Shown one piece after another: positions 17,447-26,399 of a DNA stretch of 64,000 nt (position 1 is its first letter; each line of letters begins with the position of its first letter). Under the pieces are notes generated by a model. It ran no database searches. It saw only the letters and a list, made by a program, of their open reading frames with translations, and was not told the origin of the DNA. This DNA comes from DASQHY01 sp035602605. GTDB taxonomy: Bacteria > Acidobacteriota > Terriglobia > Acidiferrales > UBA7541. Both the position numbers and the translations under genes were made by a program. The DNA lies in contig DATNLZ010000062.1 of assembly GCA_035602605.1 (NCBI GenBank), positions 4,088 through 68,087 on the forward strand, read 5' to 3'.

Positions 17447-18352
17447 ATGTGCGGAATTATAGGCTACTTCGACAAAACGGGTGCGAACGAAGGATCCTTG
17501 GGCGAAGTCTTGTTGCGCATGTTGCAAGCCCTGGCTTGCCGTGGACCGGACTCCGCAGGTGTAGCGATGTTCGGAACGCATCGGCCCAACTACTTCGTCG
17601 CCCAAGTCAAACTTGGTGACAACGGCCAGCACGCCGACCGTGCGCGCCAAGTGAATGCTTTGGCCCTGAACTTTGGGGCCCAGGAGTTTTCCCAGAGCGA
17701 TTCCTATCTGCGCTTTATGATCCGGGAAGTGGATAACTTGAAGCCGTTTCTCTCCTCTATCGAATCCATCGGCAGGGACGTCGAAGTTGTCAGCGTGGGC
17801 CGCCGTCTGGAGATCGTCAAGCAAGTTGGCTCTCCTTCTCGTCTGGAACAAGCTTTTAAGATCTCAAAATTCAGTGGTCGCTATGGGATCGGGCATACCC
17901 GTCTCTCCACCGAATCCGTAGTTGACCTGAGCCACTCGCAACCGTTCTGGGGGCACGGGTATCCGGATCTCGCCATAGTTCATAACGGGCACATTACCAA
18001 TTACCACCAACTGCGGCGGCGCTATGAGCAGCGCGGTGTGCGTTTCTACACCGAAAATGACTCCGAGATTGTAGCCATATTCCTGGCGGAGAAGCTGAGA
18101 CAGGGCGCTGACTTGCAGGCAGCCTTGGCAGCTATGATCGTGCAGCTCGATGGTTCGTTCAGTTGTCTTGCAGCCACGGACTCCGCGTTTGGTTTCGTAA
18201 AAGACGCGTACTCGTTCAAACCCTTGTTGGTTGCGGAAACTGACAGTTTTGTCGCAGTGGCGACCGAGGAGATCGCGCTCCGCGGAGCAATCCGTGGAGA
18301 CTACACGGTGCGCGAAGCGCAGGCCAAGGAAGTGCAGGTATGGCAGAGATAG
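17447..18352 (+). CDS. mgsA: N-methylglutamate synthase subunit A (class II glutamine amidotransferase; MgsA/GlxB type)
   Basis: This 301-residue Ntn-type glutaminase domain starts MCGIIGYF, so Cys2 becomes the N-terminal nucleophile. This fixes the start at 17447 rather than an in-frame codon at 17393. Further landmarks are RYGIGHTRLSTES, VHNGHITNYHQLRRRYEQRG and ENDSEIVA. It corresponds to the N-terminal domain of glutamate synthase GltB, split into its own gene as in N-methylglutamate synthase (MgsA) and GlxB. It overlaps mgsB by 13 bp. With the whole operon present the role in methylamine-linked N-methylglutamate formation is well supported, though a GlxBCD-type function in other amine metabolism is not excluded. 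Confidence 0.85.
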   Translation: MCGIIGYFDKTGANEGSLGEVLLRMLQALACRGPDSAGVAMFGTHRPNYFVAQVKLGDNGQHADRARQVNALALNFGAQEFSQSDSYLRFMIREVDNLKPFLSSIESIGRDVEVVSVGRRLEIVKQVGSPSRLEQAFKISKFSGRYGIGHTRLSTESVVDLSHSQPFWGHGYPDLAIVHNGHITNYHQLRRRYEQRGVRFYTENDSEIVAIFLAEKLRQGADLQAALAAMIVQLDGSFSCLAATDSAFGFVKDAYSFKPLLVAETDSFVAVATEEIALRGAIRGDYTVREAQAKEVQVWQR

Positions 18353-19050
18353 ACGCTACAGGGCGCAGTACCCGCGAGATTAACCTTGCGATCCGCCAGT
18401 CCATCGCAGAAGGCAGTACGAATATTACGGTCGTCAATCCGGGGGCCCGCCACAATCTTGCTGTCGCAATTCTGGAACCTGTGCACATCCGAATTGCCGG
18501 CAGCGCGGGCTACTACTGCGGTGGGTTGATTGACGGCCCGTCTATTGAAATCGAGGGCAGCGCCGGCTGGGGTCTTGCGGAATCCATGCTGAGTGGCACC
18601 CTGCGTGTGCATGGAAACGCGGGCAGTGGCGCTGCGGCGGCAATCCGCGGTGGAACGGTTGTGATTCGAGGTGATGCAGCCGCCCGGCTCGGGGTTTCGA
18701 TGAAGGGCGGCTTGGTGATTGTGGCTGGTAATTGCGGCTATATGGCCGGTTTCATGGCTCAGAAGGGAACGCTGATCGTGTGCGGCGATGCGGGGGACGC
18801 TTTTGCCGACTCGATGTACGCGACCGTCTGCTATGTCGGGGGGAAAATCAACTCGCTAGGCACGGACGCAGTTGTAAGCACGATGGAAACAGGTGACACC
18901 GAACAGGTGGAGCAGGCGCTGAGCACCTACTTTCCAGCGGACCTGCGCAAGACTAAGCCGGCCGCCGCTAATTTCAAGAAGGTGGTGGCCGGCCGGAAAT
19001 TGTGGAATTTCGATAAGCGCGACTGGCGTATCTGGCAGGAGGCTCTCTAG
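18340..19050 (+). CDS. mgsB: N-methylglutamate synthase subunit B (GXGXG domain; MgsB/GlxC type)
   Basis: This 236-residue right-handed beta-helix protein corresponds to the C-terminal GXGXG domain of GltB: repeated strands such as IAGSAGYYCGGLIDG, EGSAGWGLAESM, HGNAGSGAAAAIRGG, GNCGYMAGFMAQKG and GDAGDAFADSMY. In glutamate synthase this domain is structural and supports the channel between glutaminase and FMN sites. ATG at 18340 has GGAAG upstream and overlaps mgsA. One base separates its stop from the GTG of mgsC. Confidence 0.85.
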   Translation: MAEIDATGRSTREINLAIRQSIAEGSTNITVVNPGARHNLAVAILEPVHIRIAGSAGYYCGGLIDGPSIEIEGSAGWGLAESMLSGTLRVHGNAGSGAAAAIRGGTVVIRGDAAARLGVSMKGGLVIVAGNCGYMAGFMAQKGTLIVCGDAGDAFADSMYATVCYVGGKINSLGTDAVVSTMETGDTEQVEQALSTYFPADLRKTKPAAANFKKVVAGRKLWNFDKRDWRIWQEAL

Positions 19051-19051
19051 C

Positions 19052-20359
19052 GTGTCCGAATTGCAGCCAAGCGGAATCTTTGCGCCAAGAGTGATTGAGG
19101 AAATTCAGTCTAAGGCTGAGTCGGGGTTGTACTCCATCCGTGGTTTCGGCACATTACGCGAGCGCCGGTGGGCGACGTTTGATGATCTCACCTTTCTTCC
19201 TTGTTCTCTTACGCGTATCCCCCTCGAAGGCTATCGCGAAAAATGCTCGACCAAAACGGTTCTTGGGACGCGTTTCGCCAAGAAGCCCATAGAGTTGGAC
19301 ATTCCGGTGATGATTACGGGAATGAGTTGGGGTGCGCTTTCGTATAACGCAAAGGTTGCCCTTGCCAAGGGCGCAGCGGCGGCCGGTTCCTCGAATACCA
19401 CTGGTGACGGAGGCATGCTCCAGGCCGAACGTGAGAACAGCCGGACGCTGGTTTACGAAGTTCTCCCATCGCGTTATGGCATCAATATCCACCACATGAG
19501 AATGTCGGACGCAATTGAGCTGACGATCGGCCAGGGCGCCAAGCCGGGTACCGGCGGCCTGTTGCTCGGCTCGAAAGTGTCCGAGCGCATCGCCGAGCAG
19601 CGGGACTTGCCAATTGGCGTCGATCAACGCAGCCCTGCAAGGCACCCGGATTTTCTGGGGCCGGATGACATGATCATCAAGGTTGAAGAACTGCGGGAGG
19701 CCACCGACTGGCAGGTTCCCATCTTCATTAAGATGGGAGCCAGTCGCGTTTACGATGACGTCAAGTTGGCCGCCAAAGCGGGTGCCGACGTAATTGTGGT
19801 TGATGGGATGGAAGGCGGGACGGGAGCTTCGCCGGCAATTTTCCAGGAACATACCGGCATCCCAACACTTGCCGCCGTTTGCGAGGCGCGGGTCGCGCTC
19901 GAAGATATCGGGCTCTACGGCGAGGTGCAGTTGATCATCGCCGGCGGCATTCGGGATGGCGTTGACGCTGCCAAGGCGATGGCTCTCGGCGCTGATGCCG
20001 TTTACATCGGAACAGCGTCACTCATCGCCCTAAATTGCAATAAGCCAGTCTACCTGGCCGATTATCAGGCGCTCGGTGCCGCGCCATACGCTTGCCATCA
20101 TTGTCACACCGGGCGTTGCCCAGTCGGAATCACTACCCAAGATCCAGAGCTGATGAAGCGCCTCGATGTCGAAGAAGGCGCCGAGCGTGTGCGTAATTTT
20201 CTGCACGCGATGACGTTGGAGATCCAGATGCTTGCGCGTTCTTGCGGAAAGTCCGATGTACATCATCTCGAACCGGAGGACATGGCCGCGCTGACGCTTG
20301 AGGCGTCGGCCACTTGCAACCTTCCGTTGGCCGGCACGAGAAAGGTGTTTGGCAGGTAA
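19052..20359 (+). CDS. mgsC: N-methylglutamate synthase subunit C (FMN/Fe-S glutamate-synthase-like; MgsC/GlxD type)
   Basis: This 435-residue TIM-barrel protein is the stand-alone FMN-binding domain of glutamate synthase. The barrel contains GMSWGALSYNAK, NTTGDGGM and VDGMEGGTGASP with IAGGIRDGVDAAKAMALGAD. Three cysteines in CHHCHTGRCPVGI (near residue 350) match the 3Fe-4S site of GltB. In the N-methylglutamate pathway it should combine 2-oxoglutarate and a methylamino group. GTG at 19052 has AGGAGG upstream. Its stop touches the ATG of the next gene, indicating tight coupling. Confidence 0.88.
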   Translation: MSELQPSGIFAPRVIEEIQSKAESGLYSIRGFGTLRERRWATFDDLTFLPCSLTRIPLEGYREKCSTKTVLGTRFAKKPIELDIPVMITGMSWGALSYNAKVALAKGAAAAGSSNTTGDGGMLQAERENSRTLVYEVLPSRYGINIHHMRMSDAIELTIGQGAKPGTGGLLLGSKVSERIAEQRDLPIGVDQRSPARHPDFLGPDDMIIKVEELREATDWQVPIFIKMGASRVYDDVKLAAKAGADVIVVDGMEGGTGASPAIFQEHTGIPTLAAVCEARVALEDIGLYGEVQLIIAGGIRDGVDAAKAMALGADAVYIGTASLIALNCNKPVYLADYQALGAAPYACHHCHTGRCPVGITTQDPELMKRLDVEEGAERVRNFLHAMTLEIQMLARSCGKSDVHHLEPEDMAALTLEASATCNLPLAGTRKVFGR

Positions 20360-20620
20360 ATGTCTTTTCTGATCCCTTGTCCTAACTGCGGCCGCCGCTC
20401 CGTCTACGAGTTCCGATTCGGCGGCGAGGTGCAGCAGGCTCTCGCGGCTGACGCTTCGGTGGCCGACTGGATAAACTATCGCTTCAATCGCTTAAATGTC
20501 GCAGGCATGCAAACAGAATGGTGGTTTCATCGTTCAGGCTGCCGGCAGTGGCTGAAGGCCGTGCGAAACACCATATCGAACGAAGTCGTGGAGTCGTTCT
20601 TGCCGGGAGAGCGGGAATAG
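20360..20620 (+). CDS. N-methylglutamate dehydrogenase delta-like subunit (SoxD type)
   Basis: This 86-residue protein is typical of the small zinc-binding delta subunit of heterotetrameric sarcosine oxidases: CPNCGRRSVYEFRFGG at the N-terminus gives two Cys ligands, and FHRSGCRQWL supplies a His and a Cys; ADWINYRFNRLN with WWFHRSGCRQW is the family pattern. It has no catalytic role of its own but holds the complex together. The ATG directly follows the mgsC stop, and the gene's own stop overlaps the next start by one base (taGTG). Confidence 0.88.
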   Translation: MSFLIPCPNCGRRSVYEFRFGGEVQQALAADASVADWINYRFNRLNVAGMQTEWWFHRSGCRQWLKAVRNTISNEVVESFLPGERE

Positions 20621-23238
20621 TGAAATTTCATTTTCGAGGCAAGCCGATCGAGGCCAAGCTCGGCGATACGATTGCAGCGGCGCTCTACCGCAATGGGCAG
20701 CGTATCTTCAGTCGTAGCTTTAAGTACCACCGTCCCCGCGGATTGCTGTGCGTCTCAGGAAGGTGTCCTAACTGTTTAATGAATGTCGACGGTGTTCCGA
20801 ACGTGCGCACTTGCATTACGCCCGTTCGTGAGGGGATGAGGGTGAAAGCACAAAACGCCTTCCCCTCGCTCGAAACCGATTTTCTGTCGGTCACGCAGCG
20901 GTTCGACTGGCTGATGCCAGTGGGCTGGTATTACAAAACGTTCACTCATCCGGCAATGTGGCACGCAGCCGAGTCGACCATCCGCAAAGCTGCGGGCCTG
21001 GGCGAAGTTCTTCCTACTCCACGGACAGAATACGAGCACGCTTGGATGCACGCCGATACGGCCGTTATCGGTGGAGGATGGTCGGGAATGCAAGCCGCGC
21101 TGGCGGCCGCTGACCGCGGCGAGCAAGTCGTACTGGTTGACGACCAAACAGCACTGGGCGGCGAAACCCGATATCGCAAACGCGCAGGCGAGATACCCGC
21201 CGGTCTCATCAGAACGATTCATGCGGCTGCGAATGTCAAGATTCTTCAGAGTAGTTATTGTTTCGGGCTCTACGAAGGCAACCTGCTCGGGGTTCTCCAA
21301 CACAGTCCTCATCCGGGTGCCGCTGAGCGGCTCGTTCACCTGCGGGCGCGCCACACGGTAGTAGCTGCGGGCGCTTATGAAACTCCGCTTCTTTTCCCGA
21401 ACAATGACCTCTGTGGTGTGATGCTTTCCACTGGGGTGCAGCGCTTGCTGCGCCTGTATGACATCCCTGCAGGCAAGCGGGCCGTCATCGTAGGAGGTCC
21501 TGAGAGAACCGCTGAAGTGTGCTCGGACTTGCGTGAGGCGGGAATCGACATCATTGGCCTGCTGGATCCCGCCCAAATCGTCGCAGTGATCGGGTCTGGC
21601 AGCGTTAGAGGTGTTCGTACACGCAGCGGAAGTCTTCCGTGCGATTTGGTGGTGGTTTGCGGCCCGCGCATACCCGATGCTGGCCTGGTTGCTCAGGCTG
21701 GCGGGAAGATCGAGTGGAGCGATGCACACCGGGCGTTCTTGCCCAAAGCGTTGCCGACAGATGTTTCGGTGGTTGGCGATGCTGCCGGAGAAACGGTCGG
21801 CAATACGAGTGTGTCCCTTCCCACGAGCAAGCGTGCCTTTGTTTGCCTGTGCACCGACGTATCGAGCAAAGACCTCTGCGATGGCGTTGCCGAGGGATTC
21901 GATCAGATCGAGACGCTGAAACGCTACACGACCGTAACCATGGGGCCGTGCCAGGGTCGCATGTGTCAATTGTCGGCAATCGAGGTCTGTGCCCATGAGA
22001 CCGGCCGCTCGGCTGGGCAAACTGGTGTAACCACTTCCCGTCCCCCGAACCCGGGGGTGACGCTCGGTGTTCTCGCTGGACCACGGCATCACCCCATTCG
22101 TCGAACTCCCATGCACTACGCTCACGAAACCCTAGGTGCGGTGTGGATGGATATGAGCGACTGGAAGCGGCCTCGTTATTACGAGGGTTCCTCCAGTGCC
22201 GGCGAAAAAGAATGCGTTTTGCGCGAATACCGCGCTGTCCGGGAGTCGGTTGGGCTGATCGACGTTAGCACTCTAGGCAAACTCGACGTCCGGGGGCATG
22301 ACAGCGGCAAGCTTCTCGACAAGGTATATACGCACCGCTTCTCCGACCTTCGGCCCGGACGCGTACGTTATGCCCTGATGTGCGACGACGGCGGAATCGT
22401 GTTGGATGATGGCACCATTTCGCGGCTGGGCGACGATCGTTATTTTGTGACGACCACGAGCGGCAACCTCGATTTTGTCCATCAATGGCTCGACTGGCAC
22501 CTCATCGGCACAGGCTGGGATGTACATATCGTCAACGTAACTGCGGGTTACGGAGCAATGAATCTTGCCGGGCCAAAGAGCCGCGACGTACTAGGCAAGC
22601 TGACCGACTGCGACCTGAGTTCTCACGCGTTTCCCTACATGGCGTGTCGCGAAGCCCAGGTCAACCGCATTCCTGTGGTTCTGCTGCGTATCGGATTTGT
22701 GGGTGAGACCGGGTGGGAAATACACTGCCCGGCCGAGGCCGCGGAGGAGTTATGGCAAGTCTTGATGGAAGAAGGCCGCGAATTTGGCATTCGTCCTTTT
22801 GGCGTGGAGGCCCAGCGCTTGCTTCGCCTCGAAAAGCGTCACATCATTGTCGGTGTCGACACCGATGCTCTCACCAACCCGTATGAGGCTGATATGGGCT
22901 GGGCAGTCAAACTCGAGAAAGATAGTTTCGTGGGTAAGGTTTTGCTTTCCCACGCGGGCAAAGAACAGTCCCGCGAACGCCTGATTGGTTTTGTCTTGCA
23001 AGGACCAGGCGTGCCCCCCGATGGCGCGGCGGTCGTAGTGGACGGCCGACCCGCTGGTCGCGTCACGAGCTCTCGTTACTCGCCTGCCAAAATGGCGGGA
23101 GTTGGTCTCGCATGGGTGCAGGTATCGAAAGCTTGTGAAGGAGCGTCGATAGAGGTTCGAATCGACGGAAAACTGGTCCAGGCCACGGTAACCATGCGGC
23201 CTTTTTACGATCCGGAGGGTGCGCGGCTTCGCCAATAA
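20620..23238 (+). CDS. N-methylglutamate dehydrogenase alpha-like subunit (SoxA type) with two Cys clusters
   Basis: This 872-residue subunit contains, in order: a ferredoxin-like Fer2_4 domain (about 1-100; Cys44, 49, 52, 65 spaced C-x4-C-x2-C-x12-C), an FAD/NAD Rossmann domain (from about 147, AVIGGGWSGMQAALAA), a BFD-like segment (Cys409, 411, 444, 449, spaced C-x-C-x32-C-x4-C), and a GCV_T aminomethyltransferase domain (about 500-872) that binds tetrahydrofolate. The last should trap the methyl-derived formaldehyde as 5,10-methylene-THF. GTG at 20620 was chosen for GGGAGAG upstream and one-base coupling; a longer frame from 20518 would overlap the delta gene. Canonical sarcosine oxidases lack these cysteines, so this copy may carry 2Fe-2S clusters. 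Confidence 0.88.
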   Translation: MKFHFRGKPIEAKLGDTIAAALYRNGQRIFSRSFKYHRPRGLLCVSGRCPNCLMNVDGVPNVRTCITPVREGMRVKAQNAFPSLETDFLSVTQRFDWLMPVGWYYKTFTHPAMWHAAESTIRKAAGLGEVLPTPRTEYEHAWMHADTAVIGGGWSGMQAALAAADRGEQVVLVDDQTALGGETRYRKRAGEIPAGLIRTIHAAANVKILQSSYCFGLYEGNLLGVLQHSPHPGAAERLVHLRARHTVVAAGAYETPLLFPNNDLCGVMLSTGVQRLLRLYDIPAGKRAVIVGGPERTAEVCSDLREAGIDIIGLLDPAQIVAVIGSGSVRGVRTRSGSLPCDLVVVCGPRIPDAGLVAQAGGKIEWSDAHRAFLPKALPTDVSVVGDAAGETVGNTSVSLPTSKRAFVCLCTDVSSKDLCDGVAEGFDQIETLKRYTTVTMGPCQGRMCQLSAIEVCAHETGRSAGQTGVTTSRPPNPGVTLGVLAGPRHHPIRRTPMHYAHETLGAVWMDMSDWKRPRYYEGSSSAGEKECVLREYRAVRESVGLIDVSTLGKLDVRGHDSGKLLDKVYTHRFSDLRPGRVRYALMCDDGGIVLDDGTISRLGDDRYFVTTTSGNLDFVHQWLDWHLIGTGWDVHIVNVTAGYGAMNLAGPKSRDVLGKLTDCDLSSHAFPYMACREAQVNRIPVVLLRIGFVGETGWEIHCPAEAAEELWQVLMEEGREFGIRPFGVEAQRLLRLEKRHIIVGVDTDALTNPYEADMGWAVKLEKDSFVGKVLLSHAGKEQSRERLIGFVLQGPGVPPDGAAVVVDGRPAGRVTSSRYSPAKMAGVGLAWVQVSKACEGASIEVRIDGKLVQATVTMRPFYDPEGARLRQ

Positions 23239-23241
23239 AAC

Positions 23242-23802
23242 ATGAAGCGTTCTGCACTCTTTCATCTGCATCAGCGCGCCGGCGCCACGTTTGTCGAGTA
23301 CCACGGCTGGGAGTTGCCGGCTTTCTTCGCATCGCCACAACAGGAGCGCTCCCAGGTACGTGAGAGCGTGGGTCTTGCTGACCTTAGCCATCTGGCAAAG
23401 TTCGACTTGAAGGTAAAGCCCGAGGGACATTGCTGGAGTTTAGGCGCGGACCACTATCTGGTGATAACCGAACCACGCCTCGATCCGCCTCCGGGAGCGA
23501 CCGATGTCACCAGCGTGTACACAAGCTTTCGTCTGGCTGGTCCCCGAACCAGGGACGTGCTCAACAAGCTGACGTCGTTGAATGTTGCCGACGCTGCGCT
23601 TCCAAATCGGTCCTGCGCTCAAAGCAGTCTTGCCCATGTGCACACGATTGTGCTGCGCGAGGACATGGGATCGATTCCCGCGTTTCATCTTTTGGTCAGC
23701 CGGGAATACGGCGAATCGGTATGGGAAGCGATCGTCCATGCCGGTAATGAGTTTCATCTTTGCCCCCTTGGGTTGGAGGCCGTCCAATTGTTCCGAGATT
23801 GA
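23242..23802 (+). CDS. N-methylglutamate dehydrogenase gamma-like subunit (SoxG type)
   Basis: This 186-residue protein resembles the gamma subunit of heterotetrameric sarcosine oxidase, itself a shortened GCV_T-like fold: MKRSALFHLHQRAGATFVEYHGWELPA, then VRESVGLADLSHLAKFDLK and a C-terminal LVSREYGESVWEAIV...PLGLEAVQLF. It starts 3 bp after the alpha-subunit stop and 3 bp before the beta ATG. The subunit is structural in known complexes. Confidence 0.82.
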   Translation: MKRSALFHLHQRAGATFVEYHGWELPAFFASPQQERSQVRESVGLADLSHLAKFDLKVKPEGHCWSLGADHYLVITEPRLDPPPGATDVTSVYTSFRLAGPRTRDVLNKLTSLNVADAALPNRSCAQSSLAHVHTIVLREDMGSIPAFHLLVSREYGESVWEAIVHAGNEFHLCPLGLEAVQLFRD

Positions 23803-23805
23803 GCT

Positions 23806-25017
23806 ATGCAGCTCTTCAACAAAGATCGGATGTGGCGGCATCACGAACTGCGCCCGAGCTATGACGTGGTAATCGTCGGGGCCGGCGTGCACGGGCTGGC
23901 TGCCGCTTACTATCTCGGCAAGGAGCATGGCATTCGAAAAGTAGCTCTTCTCGACAAGAGCTACCTCGGGGCCGGAGCCAGCGGCCGCAATACTGCGATC
24001 TTGCGCTCAAACTACCGCACTCCTGAAGGCATTCCTTTCTACAACGCCTCGTTGCGGCTGTACGAACAAATGTCGCGTGAGTTGCAGTGGAACGTGCTCT
24101 TCAGCCAGTGTGGGCATCTGACGCTTGCGCACAATGATTCCTCCGTGACCGGTCTTCGTGTCCGCGCCGAGAACAATCAACTGCTGGGCGTGAACAGTCG
24201 CATGATCGATCCCGAAGAAATCGGTAAACTTGTTCCATCGCTCAATCTCAGTCGCGAAGCACGTTATCCGATTCTCGCAGGTCTTCATCATCCGCCAGGC
24301 GGCATCATCCGGCACGACGCCGTGGTGTGGGGATACGCCCGGGCCTGCGACCGCATGGACATCGAAATCCACCCTTATACCGAAGTCACCGGCATCTCCG
24401 TCCAAAACCACAAGGCGGTGCACGTGACTACGAATCGCGGGCAGATTGCTGCGGGAGCTGTTCTCAATGCAACCGCGGGCTGGGCAAGCACGATTTCGCG
24501 TATGGCGGGAGTTCCATTGCCGATCGTAACGCATCCCCTCCAGGCGTGTGTGACTGAACCGTTGAAGCCATTCCTTAACGTCGTCATCGTGTCTGCTTCC
24601 CTGCATGTCTATTTGAGTCAGACCGACAAGGGAGAACTGGTCATCGGTGCAGAAATCGATCCTTATCAGTCCTACAGCATGAAGGGCACGCTTCCGACAC
24701 TCGAGCAGATGGCGACGTACACGCTGGAATTATTTCCTCAGCTACATGGCGTGCGCATCCTGCGCCAATGGGCCGGTATATGCGACATGACGCCTGACTT
24801 TGCCCCCATCATGGGTACTTCACAGGAAGTCACAAACTTTTACATGGACATCGGCTGGGGAACATATGGATTCAAGGCTGCTCCCATATCCGGTAAATGC
24901 ATGGCCGAATTGATTGCCACGGGCCAGACGCCCGATTTAATCGGGCCATTTTCCCCCGCGCGTTTTGCAAAAGGACAGCTAGTCGGGGAAAAGGCAGCGG
25001 CAGCCGTATCCCATTAA
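23806..25017 (+). CDS. N-methylglutamate dehydrogenase beta-like subunit (SoxB type, catalytic flavoprotein)
   Basis: This 403-residue DAO-family flavoprotein has the FAD dinucleotide fold VVIVGAGVHGLAAAYYLG (about 22-39) and GAGASGRNTAILRSNYRTPEG. The His in GGIIRHDAVVWGYARA (His170) aligns with the residue that carries covalent FMN in heterotetrameric sarcosine oxidases. GWGTYGFKAAPISGK near the C-terminus closes the FAD site. It should oxidise the N-methyl group of N-methylglutamate (or sarcosine). As I recall, the methylotroph order begins with this subunit; here it comes last of the four, just before gmaS. Confidence 0.9.
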   Translation: MQLFNKDRMWRHHELRPSYDVVIVGAGVHGLAAAYYLGKEHGIRKVALLDKSYLGAGASGRNTAILRSNYRTPEGIPFYNASLRLYEQMSRELQWNVLFSQCGHLTLAHNDSSVTGLRVRAENNQLLGVNSRMIDPEEIGKLVPSLNLSREARYPILAGLHHPPGGIIRHDAVVWGYARACDRMDIEIHPYTEVTGISVQNHKAVHVTTNRGQIAAGAVLNATAGWASTISRMAGVPLPIVTHPLQACVTEPLKPFLNVVIVSASLHVYLSQTDKGELVIGAEIDPYQSYSMKGTLPTLEQMATYTLELFPQLHGVRILRQWAGICDMTPDFAPIMGTSQEVTNFYMDIGWGTYGFKAAPISGKCMAELIATGQTPDLIGPFSPARFAKGQLVGEKAAAAVSH

Positions 25018-25035
25018 AAGGGGATCTAGAGTCAT

Positions 25036-26367
25036 ATGATCGATAAAATCAAGTCGCAACTCGAGGAAAAAGGCGTCGAGTACCTCTTCTGTTCCTTTGT
25101 GGAGTTAACCGGTGCGCCCAAGGCAAAGCTGGTCCCTATTTCGCACATCGAGGAAATTGCGCGGGACGGTGCCGCCTTTGCTGGCTTTGCCTGTGGCGAA
25201 GTTGGCCAAGGACCGCAGGATCCGGATATCTGTAGCGTCCCTGATTTCCGTTCGTTAACCGTTCTGCCCTGGCGGAAAAATATTGCCTGGGTGACCGGAA
25301 ATTTGCACGTCAACGGCCAGCCGTGGCCACTCTGTCCTCGAACGGCTCTTACCCGCCAGCTAAAGCGAGCACGTGAACATGGTTATATCGTCAACGTCGG
25401 TGTGGAACCGGAGTTTATGCTCCTCAAAAAGAGTTCCACGGGAGAATACACTCCATGGGACTCGCTCGACACACTCCCTAAGCCCTGCTACGACCTGCGT
25501 GCGCTCCACCGTAACCTCGACGTAATGACGAGTCTGCTCGGTTTCATGCAGGAACTGGGGTGGGACCCTTACGCTAACGATCATGAAGATGCGAACTGCC
25601 AATTCGAAATAAACTGGACCTATTCCGAAGCCTTGACCACCGCCGATCGCTATACCTTTTTCAAATGGATGGTTCGTAGCGTGGCCGAACAACATGGCCT
25701 CTGGGCCACTTTCATGCCAAAACCATTCGGAAATCTGACTGGCAACGGATCTCACGTACATCTAAGTCTGGCCGCTGTCGACACAGGTGAGAACCTATTT
25801 CTTGATTCGTCCGCCGATCTCGGCCTCTCGCAGCTCGGCCGTTGGTTCATGGGCGGCGTGTTGCATCACGCCCGTGCCCTTTCCGCCCTGGTTGCTCCGA
25901 TTGTTAACAGTTACAAGCGTCTGGTGCGAAGCGCTCCACGTTCGGGAGCGACTTGGGCTCCTGTTTATGTGACCCATGGTGCATCCAACCGCACGCAGAT
26001 GATCCGCATACCCTCTCCGGGCCGGTTCGAAATTCGGGTGGTGGACGGCGCGGCTAACCCATATCTGGCATTTTCCGGTATCGTTGCCGCTGGTCTTGAC
26101 GGGATTACGAACAAAATCGACCCGGGACCAGCTAATTACGACAACCTCTACGAGGTGCCGGAGGAGGAACTATCGGCGCGCGGGATCGGCGTTCTACCGG
26201 CTACGCTTGCGGAAGCGCTGGGCGCTTTGGCCCAGGACTCGGTCGTGCAGAGCGCTCTTGGCCTGGAGTATGCCAAGCGGTATCTGAAGATCAAGCGTGA
26301 TGAGTGGCTGTTGCATAACCTTACGGTCACGCCGTGGGAGCGTGAATTTTACATTGCGACATACTGA
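25036..26367 (+). CDS. gmaS: Gamma-glutamylmethylamide synthetase (GmaS; glutamine-synthetase-like type III/GlnT)
   Basis: This 443-residue protein belongs to the glutamine synthetase superfamily: VEPEFMLL and ANDHEDANCQFEIN (metal sites), KPFGNLTGNGSHVHLSL (ATP/His region), and RSAPRSGATWAPVYVTHGA with RFEIRVVDGAANPYLAFSG (glutamate and ATP binding). In the N-methylglutamate pathway GmaS ligates methylamine to glutamate using ATP; its product feeds MgsABC. Placement directly after mgs and mgd genes, 18 bp from the beta-subunit stop with AAGGGG upstream, makes GmaS more likely than an ordinary glutamine synthetase. Sequence alone cannot prove methylamine specificity. Confidence 0.85.
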   Translation: MIDKIKSQLEEKGVEYLFCSFVELTGAPKAKLVPISHIEEIARDGAAFAGFACGEVGQGPQDPDICSVPDFRSLTVLPWRKNIAWVTGNLHVNGQPWPLCPRTALTRQLKRAREHGYIVNVGVEPEFMLLKKSSTGEYTPWDSLDTLPKPCYDLRALHRNLDVMTSLLGFMQELGWDPYANDHEDANCQFEINWTYSEALTTADRYTFFKWMVRSVAEQHGLWATFMPKPFGNLTGNGSHVHLSLAAVDTGENLFLDSSADLGLSQLGRWFMGGVLHHARALSALVAPIVNSYKRLVRSAPRSGATWAPVYVTHGASNRTQMIRIPSPGRFEIRVVDGAANPYLAFSGIVAAGLDGITNKIDPGPANYDNLYEVPEEELSARGIGVLPATLAEALGALAQDSVVQSALGLEYAKRYLKIKRDEWLLHNLTVTPWEREFYIATY

Positions 26368-26399
26368 AGCTGACAGTGCTCTCCCCAAAGGTCGATCGC

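Noticed and set aside
20518..20620. A longer start for the alpha subunit gene, inside the delta subunit gene
   Set aside because: The extra 34 residues do not resemble the family, while GTG at 20620 has a good ribosome site and a one-base overlap with the delta stop.
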